Shown here: in pieces, positions 19,351 to 29,072 of the stretch | Position numbering within the stretch: position 1 is the first letter of the stretch | How the letters are laid out: every line of letters begins with the position of its first letter | DNA from: UBA8337 sp038143435 | Lineage (GTDB): Bacteria; Pseudomonadota; Alphaproteobacteria; RS24 | DNA: 64,000 bases | Reading direction: 5' to 3' | Assembly (NCBI GenBank): GCA_038143435.1 | Contig: JAYQLX010000003.1 | Coordinates: 248,001-312,000, forward strand | The notes under the pieces: model-generated | The model's input: only the letters and a program-made list of their open reading frames with translations | Told to the model about the DNA's origin: nothing | The model's database searches: none | Position numbers and translations under genes: made by a program

Positions 19351-20290
19351 CTAGCGGCGCTTATGGGCGCGGTCATAAACCGCCAGCAGCGCGGCTTCAT
19401 CGACTTGGGTGTAAATTTGCGTCGAGCTGAGACTGGCATGGCCGAGCAATTCTTGAATGGTACGCAAATCGCCGCCTCCGGCCAGCAAATGGCTGGCAAA
19501 ACTGTGGCGCAAAGCATGCGGCGTCACGCTTTCATCAAGCCCGGTAGCGCGGCGCAAGCGGCTCAACAGAGCTTGCGCTTGGCGCGGCGTCATCACCCCG
19601 CCACGCTGCCCGCGGAATATTTTGTCTTCGCGGCGCAGGCCGAAAGGCTGCGCTGCAAGATAATCATCAAGCGCTTGCGTGACCAGCGGCAAAAGCGGCA
19701 CATCGCGTTGCTTGCCGCCCTTGCCGGTCACCCGCAACATGTCATGCGCCGTTTCAATATCGTGGCGCGTAATGCTAAGCGCTTCGGATATGCGCAAGCC
19801 CGTGCCGTATAAAAGCGTCAGCAAGGCGCTGTCGCGCAAGCCCAGCCATTTGTCTTTCGGGCCGTCCAGCGCACAGGCGATGAGTCAGCAATAAAACATC
19901 TTTTGCGGCCACGGCGCGCGGCAAGCTGGCCGGGGTTTTTTGCGTTTGAACGGTATCAAATGCATTGGAGACCGGCAGGTCGCATTCTTTCAAATAAGCG
20001 GTAAAACGGCGCAAGGCCGATAAGGCACGATTGAGCGAACGGGCGGAGACCCCTTGCGCGCGCCGCGCCGCCATAAAAGCGCGCAGATCGCGCATATGCA
20101 AATCGGCAAAATCTTGCGTTTGCGGGGGGTGGCCCAAATGGCTTTCAAGAAAGGCCAAAAAACTGCGGACATCTCTGAGATAGGCATTGACCGTATGCGC
20201 GCTCAAACGCAATTGGTTCTGCAACACGCTGTGCCAGTCGCGCAGCAAATGCGCCGCGTCTTGTGTGCCGCGCTTGTCGGCTTTGCCCAT
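19351..20290 (-). CDS. xerC: tyrosine recombinase XerC (frameshifted)
   Basis: XerC acts with XerD at the dif site to resolve chromosome dimers. The N-terminal SAM-like core-binding domain (SAHTVNAYLRDVRSFLAF) is in one frame. The catalytic domain is in another from about 19870 on: GTGLRISEAL (Arg), GKGGKQRDV (Lys), HALRHSFA (His-Arg), LLGHASLSST (His) and IYTQVD (Tyr nucleophile). All six active-site positions survive. A single-base shift around 19870-19885 explains the break. The start is taken as ATG 20290, which overlaps the upstream gene's stop as TGATG, rather than the earlier ATG at 20320. Confidence 0.88.
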
Positions 20291-20946
20291 CAGGCGATGG
20301 ATTGGCCGGATTTTTGCCAATCGGCGAGAAACGCGTCCAGCCCCTTATCGGTCAGCGGATGGTTAATCAGGCTTTTCAGCACATCGGGCGGCAAAGTGGC
20401 GACATCGGCACCGATCAATGCCGAGGCGCGCATATGCTCAGGACTGCGCACTGAAGCGACAAGTATTTCGGTCTCAAGCTCGGGATAATTGTCATAAATC
20501 TGGCGAATATCGGCAATCAGGCCCATGCCGTCAGCGCCGATATCATCAAGCCGTCCGACAAAGGGTGAAATGAAAGCGGCGCCGGCCTTGGCCGCCAGCA
20601 GCGCTTGATTGGCCGAAAAGCACAAAGTGACATTGACCATTTTGCCCTTATCGGCGAGCGCGCGCGTGGCTTTTAAGCCGTCCCATGTCAATGGCACTTT
20701 AATGCAAACATTATCGGCAATGGCCAAAAGCTCATCGGCTTCTTTCAACATGGCGTCGGCCTCGAGCGCCGTCACCTCGGCTGATACCGGCCCGTCCACC
20801 ATGTCGCAAATTTCCGCCACCAATTCTTTGAAATCACGCCCCGATTTGGCGACCAGTGACGGGTTGGTCGTCACCCCATCTACCATGCCGGTGGCGGCCA
20901 ATTCCTGAATGGCCTCGCTATCTGCACTATCGACAAAAAACTTCAT
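20290..20946 (-). CDS. tal: transaldolase-like / fructose-6-phosphate aldolase family protein
   Basis: This 218-residue small-type transaldolase begins MKFFVDSADSEAI. It carries TTNPSLVAKSGRD and the Schiff-base lysine K83 in CIKVPLTWDG, followed by NVTLCFSANQALLAAKAGA and SPFVGRLDDIG. The short type includes both real transaldolases and fructose-6-phosphate aldolases, and sequence alone does not separate them. ATG 20946 with an AGGAG site is chosen over the open extension upstream, which has no conserved sequence. It would supply the non-oxidative pentose phosphate pathway. It is divergent from priA and probably cotranscribed with xerC. Confidence 0.9.
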   Translation of the reverse strand: MKFFVDSADSEAIQELAATGMVDGVTTNPSLVAKSGRDFKELVAEICDMVDGPVSAEVTALEADAMLKEADELLAIADNVCIKVPLTWDGLKATRALADKGKMVNVTLCFSANQALLAAKAGAAFISPFVGRLDDIGADGMGLIADIRQIYDNYPELETEILVASVRSPEHMRASALIGADVATLPPDVLKSLINHPLTDKGLDAFLADWQKSGQSIA

Positions 20947-21058
20947 GCGCTGCTCCTGTTTAGAATCGCTTGTTGTTTGCGCCAGCTTGCACCAGCCCTC
21001 AACCGGGCGCAAGAGCCGAGGCAAGAGCTGCGTGCTGCGTCTTGAATTTATCGTGCAC

Positions 21059-23234
21059 ATGCCCGAAAGTCGCTCCATGCCCAATGTGTCCGTATTGATT
21101 CCTTTGGCCTTGCCCGGCCCTTATGATTACGCTGTGCCGCCGCATATGGCGGTGGTGCCGGGCTCGATTGTGCGCGTGCCTTTGGGGCCACGCCACGTCT
21201 ATGGCGTGGTGTGGGGGGGCGCCGAAGGGGCCACACCGGAACATAAAATCAAAGCGATAGTCGAAGCCTGCCAAGTGCCGCCATTGGCCGAAGAATTGCG
21301 CCAATTTGTCGATTGGGTGGCCAATTATGTGATGGCGCCGCCGGGCGCGGTCTTGCGCCAAGTCATGCGCGTGCCTGACGCTTTCGCCCCGCCCAAACCG
21401 ATGACCGTCTTTGAAGCGGCTGATGCGCCGGCGCGCATGACGGCGGCGCGCCAACGCGTATTTGACGCATTGGCCGAGCGCGGCGCTATGGCTGCGCCCG
21501 AATTGGCGCGCGCTGCCGGTGTCAGTGCTTCGGTGGTGAAAACATTGGCGCAAGCCGGTCATTTGGCGGCGCATGATTTGCCCGGTGACAAACATTTTCC
21601 GGCCCCCGCAGCAGCGCATCAGCGCGTCGCTTTATCGGATGAGCAAAAAGCCGTTGCCGACAAGCTGGCCGCAGCGGTTGCCAGACAGGGCTTTGCCACT
21701 CATTTGCTCGACGGGGTGACCGGTTCGGGCAAAACCGAGGTTTATTTTGAGGCCATTGCGCCGGCGCTGGAGGCGGGCAAAAAGGCGCTGATTCTATTGC
21801 CGGAAATTTCCTTGACCGGGCAGTTTTTGCAACGTTTTGAAGCGCGTTTCGGCTGTCCGCCCGCTTTATGGCATTCCGGCCTCGGGGCGGCAGAGCGCCG
21901 CCGCACATGGCGTGAAATCGCTGAAAATAGGGTCTCCGTATTGGTCGGCGCGCGCTCGGCCTTGTTTTTGCCGTGGCGCGATTTGGGGTTGATTATTGTC
22001 GATGAAGAGCATGATGGCGGTTTCAAACAAGAAGATGGGGTGGTCTATAATGCGCGTGATATGGCGGTGGTGCGGGTTTGATTGGCTGATGCGTCCGGTG
22101 ATTTTATCGACCGCGACGCCGTCTTTGGAAAGCTATGTCAATGCGCGCGACGGGCGCTATGAGGGGCATCGGCTGACGGCGCGCCACGGCGCGGCGCGTT
22201 TGCCGCAAATCGAACTGGTTGATATGCGCGCCGCACCGCCGCCGCAAGGCGCCTGGTTGGTGCCGCAAATGGTGGCGCAAGCCGGCGCGGCCATTGAGCG
22301 AGATGAGCAAGCGCTGTTGTTTTTGAACCGGCGTGGCTATGCGCCGCTCACCTTATGCCGCGCTTGCGGGCACCGTTATGCGTGCCCCGATTGCGATGCA
22401 TGGATGGTCGAGCATCGGTTTCGCAAACAATTACAATGTCATCATTGCGGCCATATGGAGCCGGTGCCGCAAAATTGCCATAGCTGCGGCGAGGCCGAAA
22501 AGCTGGCCGCTTGCGGGCCCGGGGTGGAACGCATTACCGAAGAAATCATCGGCCATTTTCCTGAAGGCCGCACCATTGGCTTATCTTCCGATATGGGCGG
22601 CGTGGCGGCGCAGCGTGAGGCCATTGCCCGCATTGGTGCAGGCGAGGCCGATATTATTGTCGGCACGCAAATTATCGCCAAAGGCCATGATTTTCCGAAA
22701 TTAAGCTTTGTCGGTGTCGTCGATGCCGATTTGGGGCTCGGCAATGGTGATTTGCGCGCCGCCGAACGCACTTATCAATTATTGAGCCAAGTCGCGGGGC
22801 GCTCGGGGCGGCGGGCCGAAAGCCGGGGTTTTGCCATGCTGCAAAGCCATATGCCCGAACATCCGGTCTTGCAGGCTTTGGCTTCGGGTGACCGCGACGG
22901 GTTTTTTGAAAGAGAGATTGCGGCGCGGGAAATGGCCGAAATGCCGCCTTTCGGGCGTTTGGCGGCATTGATTGTCTCGGCCACAAATCCCGATGAGGGG
23001 CTGGCTTTTGTGCGCCAAATGGCGGCAAAAATCCCGCCGCATAAAGAGATTCGCGTCCTCGGCCCGGCACCGGCGCCGATTGCTCGCATCCGCAATCGTT
23101 ATCGTTATCGGTTTTTATTGAAAGCGCCGCGCCAAGCGCCGCTGCAGGGCTATATTGCGCAATGGTTGAAACCGTTCAAAACACGCGGTTCCGTGCGCCT
23201 TTCCGTGGATATTGACCCGTATAATTTCCTCTGA
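21059..23234 (+). CDS. priA: primosomal protein N' (replication restart helicase), frameshifted
   Basis: PriA reloads the replisome at stalled forks. The N-terminal DNA-binding domain (VLIPLALPGPYDYAVP, GSIVRVPLG) is followed by Walker A DGVTGSGKTEVY and the helicase box VDEEHD. The first frame then ends at 22081. The second frame resumes with RPVILSTATPSLES and carries the zinc-binding cysteine pairs (CRACGHRYACPDC, CHHCGH, CHSCGE) and the conserved GTQIIAKGHDFP. The break near 22075-22100 may contain more than one indel. The restored length is about 725 residues, close to E. coli PriA. ATG 21059 is chosen; ATG 21077 is also possible. Confidence 0.92.
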
Positions 23235-23417
23235 CTGTGACCTTTTGAAACGCCTGTAAATAACCCCAAAACATGTATTGCAAGCGCCTTTCTGACGTGA
23301 TATTGCACATGCCAGAAATGGCGAAAACACGTGTTTTTCGTTCAAAATTTGCTCTTGCGGTGTGGGTTTGAAAGCTGTTCAGTTGAAGGCCGACCGCCCA
23401 ATAAATGGGATAAATTC

Positions 23418-23981
23418 TTGTCTGCTGATGAAAGTGTGATTGGAGGGCTGGCCGGACGTTATGCTGTCGCCCTTTTCGAATTGGCGCAAGAGCTGTCAGC
23501 CGATGATCAGAGCCAGCTTGCCGATAATATGGCGGCGTTGAAAGTGCTGATTGCCGGCAGCGATGATTTGCAGAAACTGCTGAAAAGCCCGGTTATCAGT
23601 GCCGATGAACAAGCGGGCGCTTTGGCGGCCGTGCTTGAAAAGGCCGGCACGCACCCATTGGTCAAAAATTTTGCCGTTTTGGTGGTCAATAAGCGCCGCG
23701 CTTTCGCGCTGGGCGATATGGCCGCACAATATGGTGCGCTGGTTGCCGGTGCGCGCGATGAAGTGGTGGCCCGCGTCGCCTCGGCCCGCGATTTGAGCGC
23801 CGCGCAAATCGATGCGCTGAAAGCCGAGCTTGAAAAAGCCGTCGGCAAAAATGTGATTGTTGAAAATGAGACCGATGCCGCGCTATTGGGCGGCATGGTC
23901 GTGAAATTGGGCAGCCGGATGATTGACGGTTCGCTTAGAACTAAATTGAATTCTCTGAAAACCGCTCTCAATGAAGGCTGA
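23418..23981 (+). CDS. atpH: F1 ATP synthase delta subunit
   Basis: The delta subunit links F1 to the peripheral stalk. The protein starts its conserved part with GGLAGRYAVALFELA and ends with the family segment GGMVVKLGSRMIDGSLRTKL. The start is uncertain. I favour TTG at 23418, which gives 187 residues and lies ten codons before the conserved core. An open frame reaches a GTG at 23331, but the added residues look non-coding. It is the first gene of atpHAGDC. The F0 genes are not in this window, as is usual in alphaproteobacteria, where F0 and F1 operons are separate. Confidence 0.9.
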   Translation: MSADESVIGGLAGRYAVALFELAQELSADDQSQLADNMAALKVLIAGSDDLQKLLKSPVISADEQAGALAAVLEKAGTHPLVKNFAVLVVNKRRAFALGDMAAQYGALVAGARDEVVARVASARDLSAAQIDALKAELEKAVGKNVIVENETDAALLGGMVVKLGSRMIDGSLRTKLNSLKTALNEG

Positions 23982-24010
23982 AGCGGCTCGTTAAAGGTGA
24001 GGCCAGACTG

Positions 24011-25540
24011 ATGGATATTAAAGCATCTGAAATTTCTTCCATTCTCAAGGAACAGATCAAAGGATTTGACCAGAAATCGGAAGTTTCCGAAATCGGTCAA
24101 GTGCTCTCGGTCGGGGACGGCATTGCCCGTATTTATGGCCTTGATAATGTGCAGGCCGGTGAAATGGTTGAGTTCCCGGGCGGCATTCGCGGCATGGCCT
24201 TGAATTTGGAAGAAGATAATGTCGGTGCCGTGGTGTTCGGCTCTGACCGCGATATTCGCGAAGGCGACACGGTCAAGCGGACCGGTGATATTGTCTCCGT
24301 GCCGGTCGGCAAGGGCCTGTTGGGCCGCGTCGTTGACCCGCTCGGTAATCCGCTGGACGGCAAAGGGCCGATTGAAGCGGAAGCCAATATGAAAGTGGAT
24401 GTCAAAGCGCCGGGCATTATTCCGCGCAAATCGGTGCATGAGCCGATGCAAACCGGTCTGAAAGCGGTCGACGCCCTTATTCCGGTCGGGCGTGGCCAGC
24501 GCGAACTGGTTATTGGTGACCGCCAAACCGGCAAAACAGCCATCGCCATTGACGCGATTTTGAATCAAAAAGCCATTAATGATGGCGATGATGAAAGCGC
24601 CAAGCTGTATTGCGTTTATGTCGCAATCGGCCAAAAGCGCTCGACCGTGGCGCAAATCGTGAAAACGCTGGAAGAAAATGATGCGATGAAATATTCCATC
24701 GTCGTCGCGGCCACCGCTTCGGAAGCGGCCCCGCTGCAATTTTTGGCACCCTTTACCGGCTGCACCATGGCGGAATATTTCCGCGATAATGGCATGCATG
24801 CGCTGATTACCTATGATGATTTGTCGAAACAGGCCGTGGCCTATCGCCAAATGTCGCTTTTGCTGCGCCGCCCGCCGGGCCGCGAAGCCTATCCGGGCGA
24901 TGTGTTCTTCTTGCATTCGCGCCTGTTGGAGCGCGCCGCCAAGCTGAATGATGATTTCGGTGCCGGTTCAATGACCGCTTTGCCGATCATTGAGACGCAA
25001 GCCAATGACGTGTCGGCCTATATTCCGACCAATGTGATTTCCATTACTGACGGCCAGATTTTCTTGGAAACCGATTTGTTCTATCAAGGCATTCGTCCGG
25101 CCGTGAATGTCGGCCTGTCCGTGTCGCGGGTCGGTTCATCGGCGCAGATTAAGGCGATGAAACAGGTTGCCGGTAAGATTAAGGGTGAGCTGGCGCAATA
25201 TCGCGAAATGGCGGCGTTTGCGCAGTTCGGCTCTGACCTTGATGCGTCGACCCAGCAATTGCTGCGCCGCGGCGAGCGTCTGACGGAATTGCTCAAGCAA
25301 GCGCAGTTTTCGCCGCTCAAAGTGGAAGAGCAAGTAGTGGTGATTTACGCCGGTGTGAACGGCTATTTGGATAATTTGGAAGTCTCGCAAGTCGGGGCTT
25401 TTGAGCAGGGCTTGCTGGAAAAAGTGCATGGCAGCCATAGCGAAATTCTCGACGCGGTGCGCGCCGAGAAGGAATTGAGCGAAACCACAGAAGCGGCTTT
25501 GAAAAAAGTCGTCGATGAATATGCGGCGAGTTTTGCGTAA
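24011..25540 (+). CDS. atpA: F1 ATP synthase alpha subunit
   Basis: The alpha subunit carries the non-catalytic nucleotide sites of F1. The 509-residue sequence is intact: VLSVGDGIARIYGL in the N-terminal barrel, Walker A GDRQTGKTAIAID, and the PAVNVGLSVSRVGSSAQ segment with the conserved arginine that completes the beta-subunit active site. ATG 24011 follows a GGTGAGG site, 29 bases after atpH. Confidence 0.98.
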   Translation: MDIKASEISSILKEQIKGFDQKSEVSEIGQVLSVGDGIARIYGLDNVQAGEMVEFPGGIRGMALNLEEDNVGAVVFGSDRDIREGDTVKRTGDIVSVPVGKGLLGRVVDPLGNPLDGKGPIEAEANMKVDVKAPGIIPRKSVHEPMQTGLKAVDALIPVGRGQRELVIGDRQTGKTAIAIDAILNQKAINDGDDESAKLYCVYVAIGQKRSTVAQIVKTLEENDAMKYSIVVAATASEAAPLQFLAPFTGCTMAEYFRDNGMHALITYDDLSKQAVAYRQMSLLLRRPPGREAYPGDVFFLHSRLLERAAKLNDDFGAGSMTALPIIETQANDVSAYIPTNVISITDGQIFLETDLFYQGIRPAVNVGLSVSRVGSSAQIKAMKQVAGKIKGELAQYREMAAFAQFGSDLDASTQQLLRRGERLTELLKQAQFSPLKVEEQVVVIYAGVNGYLDNLEVSQVGAFEQGLLEKVHGSHSEILDAVRAEKELSETTEAALKKVVDEYAASFA

Positions 25541-25565
25541 ATAGCGCAACCGAGAGGACGGCCTT

Positions 25566-26444
25566 ATGGCATCTTTGAAAGAGCTCCGTAACCGGATTGC
25601 CAGCGTGCAGGCCACGCAGAAGATTACCCGCGCCATGCAAATGGTGGCGGCCTCGAAATTGCGTCGCGCGCAAGAGGCGGCGGAAGCGGCGCGCCCCTAT
25701 GCCGACCGCATGGGCGCGGTATTGGGCAATTTGGCGGCCAGCATTAATGATGTGGAGACCGCCCCGAAATTATTGGCGGGTACGGGCAGCGATAAGCGCC
25801 ATTTGCTGATTGTCGCAACCGCTGAACGCGGCCTATGCGGTGGCTTTAATTCATCGATTGCGCGTCTGGCGCGCGAAGATGCGCAAAAACTGATGGCGGC
25901 GGGCAAGCAGGTGCAAATTCTATGTGTCGGGCGCAAAGGCTATGATGTGCTCAAGCGCTATTTCGACAAGGAATTGCTGGACCCGGTGAGCTATCAAGGC
26001 TTGAAAAGCATCGGATTTGACCAAGCGCAAGAAGTGGCAAGCCGCGTTTTGGCAGATTTTGACGCGGACAGTTTTGATATGTGCACGCTTTATTACTCAA
26101 AATTTGAAAATGTCATCAGCCAAGTGCCGACCGGGCTGCAGATCATTCCGGCCAGTTTCGATGACAGCGAAACCCCTGATTTAGGCGGGGCGGCCTATGA
26201 TTATGAGCCGGAAGAGAACGATATTTTGGACGCGCTTTTGCCGCGCAATATTGCCGTGCAAATCTTGCGCGCATTATTGGAAAATGCCGCTTCCGAGCAG
26301 GGCGCGCGCATGACCGCGATGGATAATGCCACGCGCAATGCGGGCGAAATGATTGACAGTCTGAGCATCACTTATAACCGATCGCGTCAGGCTCAAATTA
26401 CCAAAGAATTGATTGAAATCATCTCCGGTGCGGAAGCGCTTTAG
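25566..26444 (+). CDS. atpG: F1 ATP synthase gamma subunit
   Basis: The gamma subunit is the rotor shaft of F1. The 292-residue sequence has the N-terminal coiled-coil helix (MASLKELRNRIASVQATQKI) and the C-terminal helix with GEMIDSLSITYNRSRQAQIT, which form the long antiparallel coil. The middle domain contains TAERGLCGGFNSSI. It sits 25 bases after atpA with a GAGAGGA site, with no sign of damage. Confidence 0.97.
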   Translation: MASLKELRNRIASVQATQKITRAMQMVAASKLRRAQEAAEAARPYADRMGAVLGNLAASINDVETAPKLLAGTGSDKRHLLIVATAERGLCGGFNSSIARLAREDAQKLMAAGKQVQILCVGRKGYDVLKRYFDKELLDPVSYQGLKSIGFDQAQEVASRVLADFDADSFDMCTLYYSKFENVISQVPTGLQIIPASFDDSETPDLGGAAYDYEPEENDILDALLPRNIAVQILRALLENAASEQGARMTAMDNATRNAGEMIDSLSITYNRSRQAQITKELIEIISGAEAL

Positions 26445-26468
26445 GGATTAATGGACGAGGATAAGATT

Positions 26469-27902
26469 ATGGCAGAGCAGAAATCAGCAGGAACGGGCAA
26501 AATCAGCCAAGTCATCGGCGCGGTTGTCGATGTGCAGTTTGACGGCGAATTGCCGGAAATTCTGAATGCGCTGGAAACGCAAAATGGCGATATTCGCTTG
26601 GTTCTCGAAGTGGCACAGCATTTGGGCGAGCGTACTGTTCGCACCATTGCGATGGACTCGACCGAAGGTCTGGTGCGCGGTCAAGAGGTGGCCGATACGG
26701 GCGCGCCGATTTCCGTGCCGGTCGGGGAAGCGACATTGGGCCGTATCATTAATGTTATCGGTGAACCGGTTGATGAAGCCGGGCCGGTGGAAGCCAGCAC
26801 CTCGCGCGCCATTCACCAAGACGCGCCGGAATTTGTAGAGCAATCGACGGAAGCAGAGTTGCTGGTCACCGGCATTAAGGTTGTTGACTTGCTCGCCCCT
26901 TACGCCAAAGGCGGTAAGATTGGCCTGTTTGGCGGTGCCGGTGTCGGCAAGACGGTTCTGATTATGGAATTGATTAACAATGTCGCGAAAGCGCATGGCG
27001 GCTATTCGGTATTTGCCGGTGTCGGCGAGCGCACGCGCGAAGGCAATGACCTTTATTGGGAAATGATTGAATCGGGCGTGAATGTCGAAAAAGGCGGTGA
27101 AGGCTCGAAATGTGCCCTGGTTTACGGCCAAATGAACGAGCCGCCCGGCGCGCGTGCCCGTGTCGCCTTGACCGGCCTGACAGTGGCGGAAAATTTCCGC
27201 GATGAAGGCCAAGATGTGTTGTTCTTCGTCGATAATATTTTCCGCTTCACGCAAGCCGGTTCGGAAGTGTCGGCGCTGTTGGGACGTATTCCGTCAGCAG
27301 TGGGCTATCAGCCGACATTGGCCACCGATATGGGCGCGCTGCAAGAGCGTATCACCACGACCACCAAAGGCTCGATTACATCCGTGCAGGCGATTTACGT
27401 GCCGGCCGATGATTTGACCGACCCGGCCCCGGCCACCTCATTCGCCCATTTGGACGCGACCACGGTTCTGTCACGCGCCATTTCGGAAAAAGGTATTTAT
27501 CCGGCGGTGGACCCGCTCGATTCAACCAGCCGTATTTTGGAGCCGCGCGTTGTCGGTGACGAGCATTATCAAGTGGCGCGCGAAGTGCAAGAAATTCTGC
27601 AGAAATACAAGTCTCTGCAAGACATTATCGCCATTCTCGGCATGGATGAATTGTCGGAAGAAGACAAGCTGGTGGTGAGCCGCGCCCGTAAAATTGAGCG
27701 CTTCTTGTCGCAACCTTTCCATGTGGCTGAAATCTTTACCGGTTCGCCGGGCGTGCTGGTCGATTTGGCCGATACGATTAAAGGCTTTAAAGGCCTGTGC
27801 GCCGGTGATTATGACGATTTGCCGGAAGCCGCTTTCTATATGGTCGGCACGATTGAAGATGCCATTGCCAAAGCCGAAAGCATGGCTGCGGAAGCTGCTT
27901 AA
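26469..27902 (+). CDS. atpD: F1 ATP synthase beta subunit
   Basis: The beta subunit holds the catalytic sites. Walker A is GGAGVGKTVLIME, followed by GVGERTREGNDLYWEM with the catalytic glutamate, and ALLGRIPSAVGYQPTL. ATG 26469 (477 residues) is chosen over an in-frame ATG 18 bases earlier, because a GAGG site lies just before it and the earlier codons overlap that site. The sequence is intact. Confidence 0.98.
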   Translation: MAEQKSAGTGKISQVIGAVVDVQFDGELPEILNALETQNGDIRLVLEVAQHLGERTVRTIAMDSTEGLVRGQEVADTGAPISVPVGEATLGRIINVIGEPVDEAGPVEASTSRAIHQDAPEFVEQSTEAELLVTGIKVVDLLAPYAKGGKIGLFGGAGVGKTVLIMELINNVAKAHGGYSVFAGVGERTREGNDLYWEMIESGVNVEKGGEGSKCALVYGQMNEPPGARARVALTGLTVAENFRDEGQDVLFFVDNIFRFTQAGSEVSALLGRIPSAVGYQPTLATDMGALQERITTTTKGSITSVQAIYVPADDLTDPAPATSFAHLDATTVLSRAISEKGIYPAVDPLDSTSRILEPRVVGDEHYQVAREVQEILQKYKSLQDIIAILGMDELSEEDKLVVSRARKIERFLSQPFHVAEIFTGSPGVLVDLADTIKGFKGLCAGDYDDLPEAAFYMVGTIEDAIAKAESMAAEAA

Positions 27903-27913
27903 GGAACTGACGG

Positions 27914-28174
27914 ATGGCCGAGAGACTGAAATTTGATTTGGTAAGCCCGGAAAAGCTGGTGCTGTCGGCTGAGGTCGATATGGTTGAAGTGCCGGGCGCT
28001 GAAGGCGATTTCGGCGTTTTGCCCAATCACAGTCCGGTGATGGCGATGTTGCGGCCCGGCACATTGACCGTCGAAAGCGACGGCAAACGCCAAAGCTTTG
28101 AACTGGATGGCGGTTTTGTCGATGTCACGCCGGAAGGGGTGACGGTGTTGGCCGAGACCATTTCACAGGCCTAA
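27914..28174 (+). CDS. atpC: F1 ATP synthase epsilon subunit, short form
   Basis: The epsilon subunit caps the gamma shaft. At 86 residues it contains the complete N-terminal beta-sandwich (FDLVSPEKLVLSAEVDMVEVPG, GDFGVLPNHSPVMAMLRPG) but stops where the family usually continues with two C-terminal helices. The stop is followed within 20 bases by a strong terminator, so the short end looks real rather than a frameshift. The missing helices are the part that inhibits ATP hydrolysis in many bacteria. In alphaproteobacteria a separate zeta subunit (DUF1476) can take that role; none is visible here. Confidence 0.94.
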   Translation: MAERLKFDLVSPEKLVLSAEVDMVEVPGAEGDFGVLPNHSPVMAMLRPGTLTVESDGKRQSFELDGGFVDVTPEGVTVLAETISQA

Positions 28175-28192
28175 GCGTTTTCTCATATTCTG

Positions 28193-28224
28193 AAAAAAGG
28201 CGTCCCGCGGGGCGCCTTTTCTTT
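28193..28224. terminator. bidirectional Rho-independent terminator between atpC and purU
   Basis: AAAAGGCG and CGCCTTTT, extended by CCC/GGG inside, form a strong stem with T-rich sequence on the 3' side in both directions. It lies between the convergent stops of atpC and purU and can serve both. Confidence 0.85.
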
Positions 28225-28232
28225 GCGATAAA

Positions 28233-29072
28233 TCAGTCAAAAATCACGGTTTTGCCGCCGTTCAAAAATACCCGGCGCTCGGTATAAAGACGCACGGCAC
28301 GCGCCAGAGCACGTCTTTCCGTGTCGCGCCCGACATCGATAAACGCGCCGACAGACATATCATGGCGCACCGGCTCGACGCCTTGAGTGATAATCGGCCC
28401 TTCGTCAAGCTCGGCGGTGACGAAATGCGCCGTTGCCCCGATCAATTTGACACCGCGCGCATGCGCTTGGCTATATGGCTCAGCACCTTTGAAACTGGGC
28501 AGGAAGCTATGGTGAATATTGATGATTTGCGCGCCATAGCGATCGACAAACTCGGCGGTCAAAACTTGCATATAACGCGCCAAAACAATCAAATCGATAT
28601 TTTCTCGGTCAATCAATGCGGTCAATTTGGCTTCATTTTCGGCTTTCGCCTCTTTACCGCCAAGCGCGTGATAAGGCAATTGTGCATTGTCGGCCCATTG
28701 GCGCCCGATTTCATGATTGGAGGCAATGGCGGCAATGTCCATGTTTAAAGAGCCGTTTTGTTGGCGGTAAATCAAATCGATTAAACAATGGTCGAATTTG
28801 GATACGAGAATTAAGACACGCAGGCGTGCATCGGCCGGATAAAGCTGCAATTGCATATTGAACGCGCCGCGAATGGGCGCCAGCGCGGTTTCCAAATCGG
28901 CTTGCGGCAATAAACCATCACACGCCACGCGCATGAAAAACCGATTATGCTCCATATCGCTATATTGCTGACTTTCGGTAATGTTAAAGCCGTTCTCGGC
29001 CAATATGCTGGACAGGGCGGCGACAATACCCGGCTTATCTGGGCATGTCAGGGTGAGAATAAGCGACGTCAT
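28233..29072 (-). CDS. purU: formyltetrahydrofolate deformylase
   Basis: PurU releases formate from 10-formyl-THF to balance one-carbon pools. The 279-residue protein has an N-terminal ACT domain (LTCPDKPGIVAALSSIL) and a formyltransferase-like catalytic domain with NIHHSFLPSFKGAEPY, GATAHFVTAELDEGPII and the end segment YTERRVFLNGGKTVIF. ATG 29072 directly follows the stop of the upstream oxygenase gene (TGAATG), so the two are probably translated together. Confidence 0.96.
   Translation of the reverse strand: MTSLILTLTCPDKPGIVAALSSILAENGFNITESQQYSDMEHNRFFMRVACDGLLPQADLETALAPIRGAFNMQLQLYPADARLRVLILVSKFDHCLIDLIYRQQNGSLNMDIAAIASNHEIGRQWADNAQLPYHALGGKEAKAENEAKLTALIDRENIDLIVLARYMQVLTAEFVDRYGAQIINIHHSFLPSFKGAEPYSQAHARGVKLIGATAHFVTAELDEGPIITQGVEPVRHDMSVGAFIDVGRDTERRALARAVRLYTERRVFLNGGKTVIFD

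Noticed and set aside
23507..24916. 469-residue minus-strand open frame opposite atpH and atpA
   Set aside because: It is the mirror of highly conserved ATP synthase genes, has no ribosome site and a composition (many His, Arg, Asn) typical of antisense frames in this genome.
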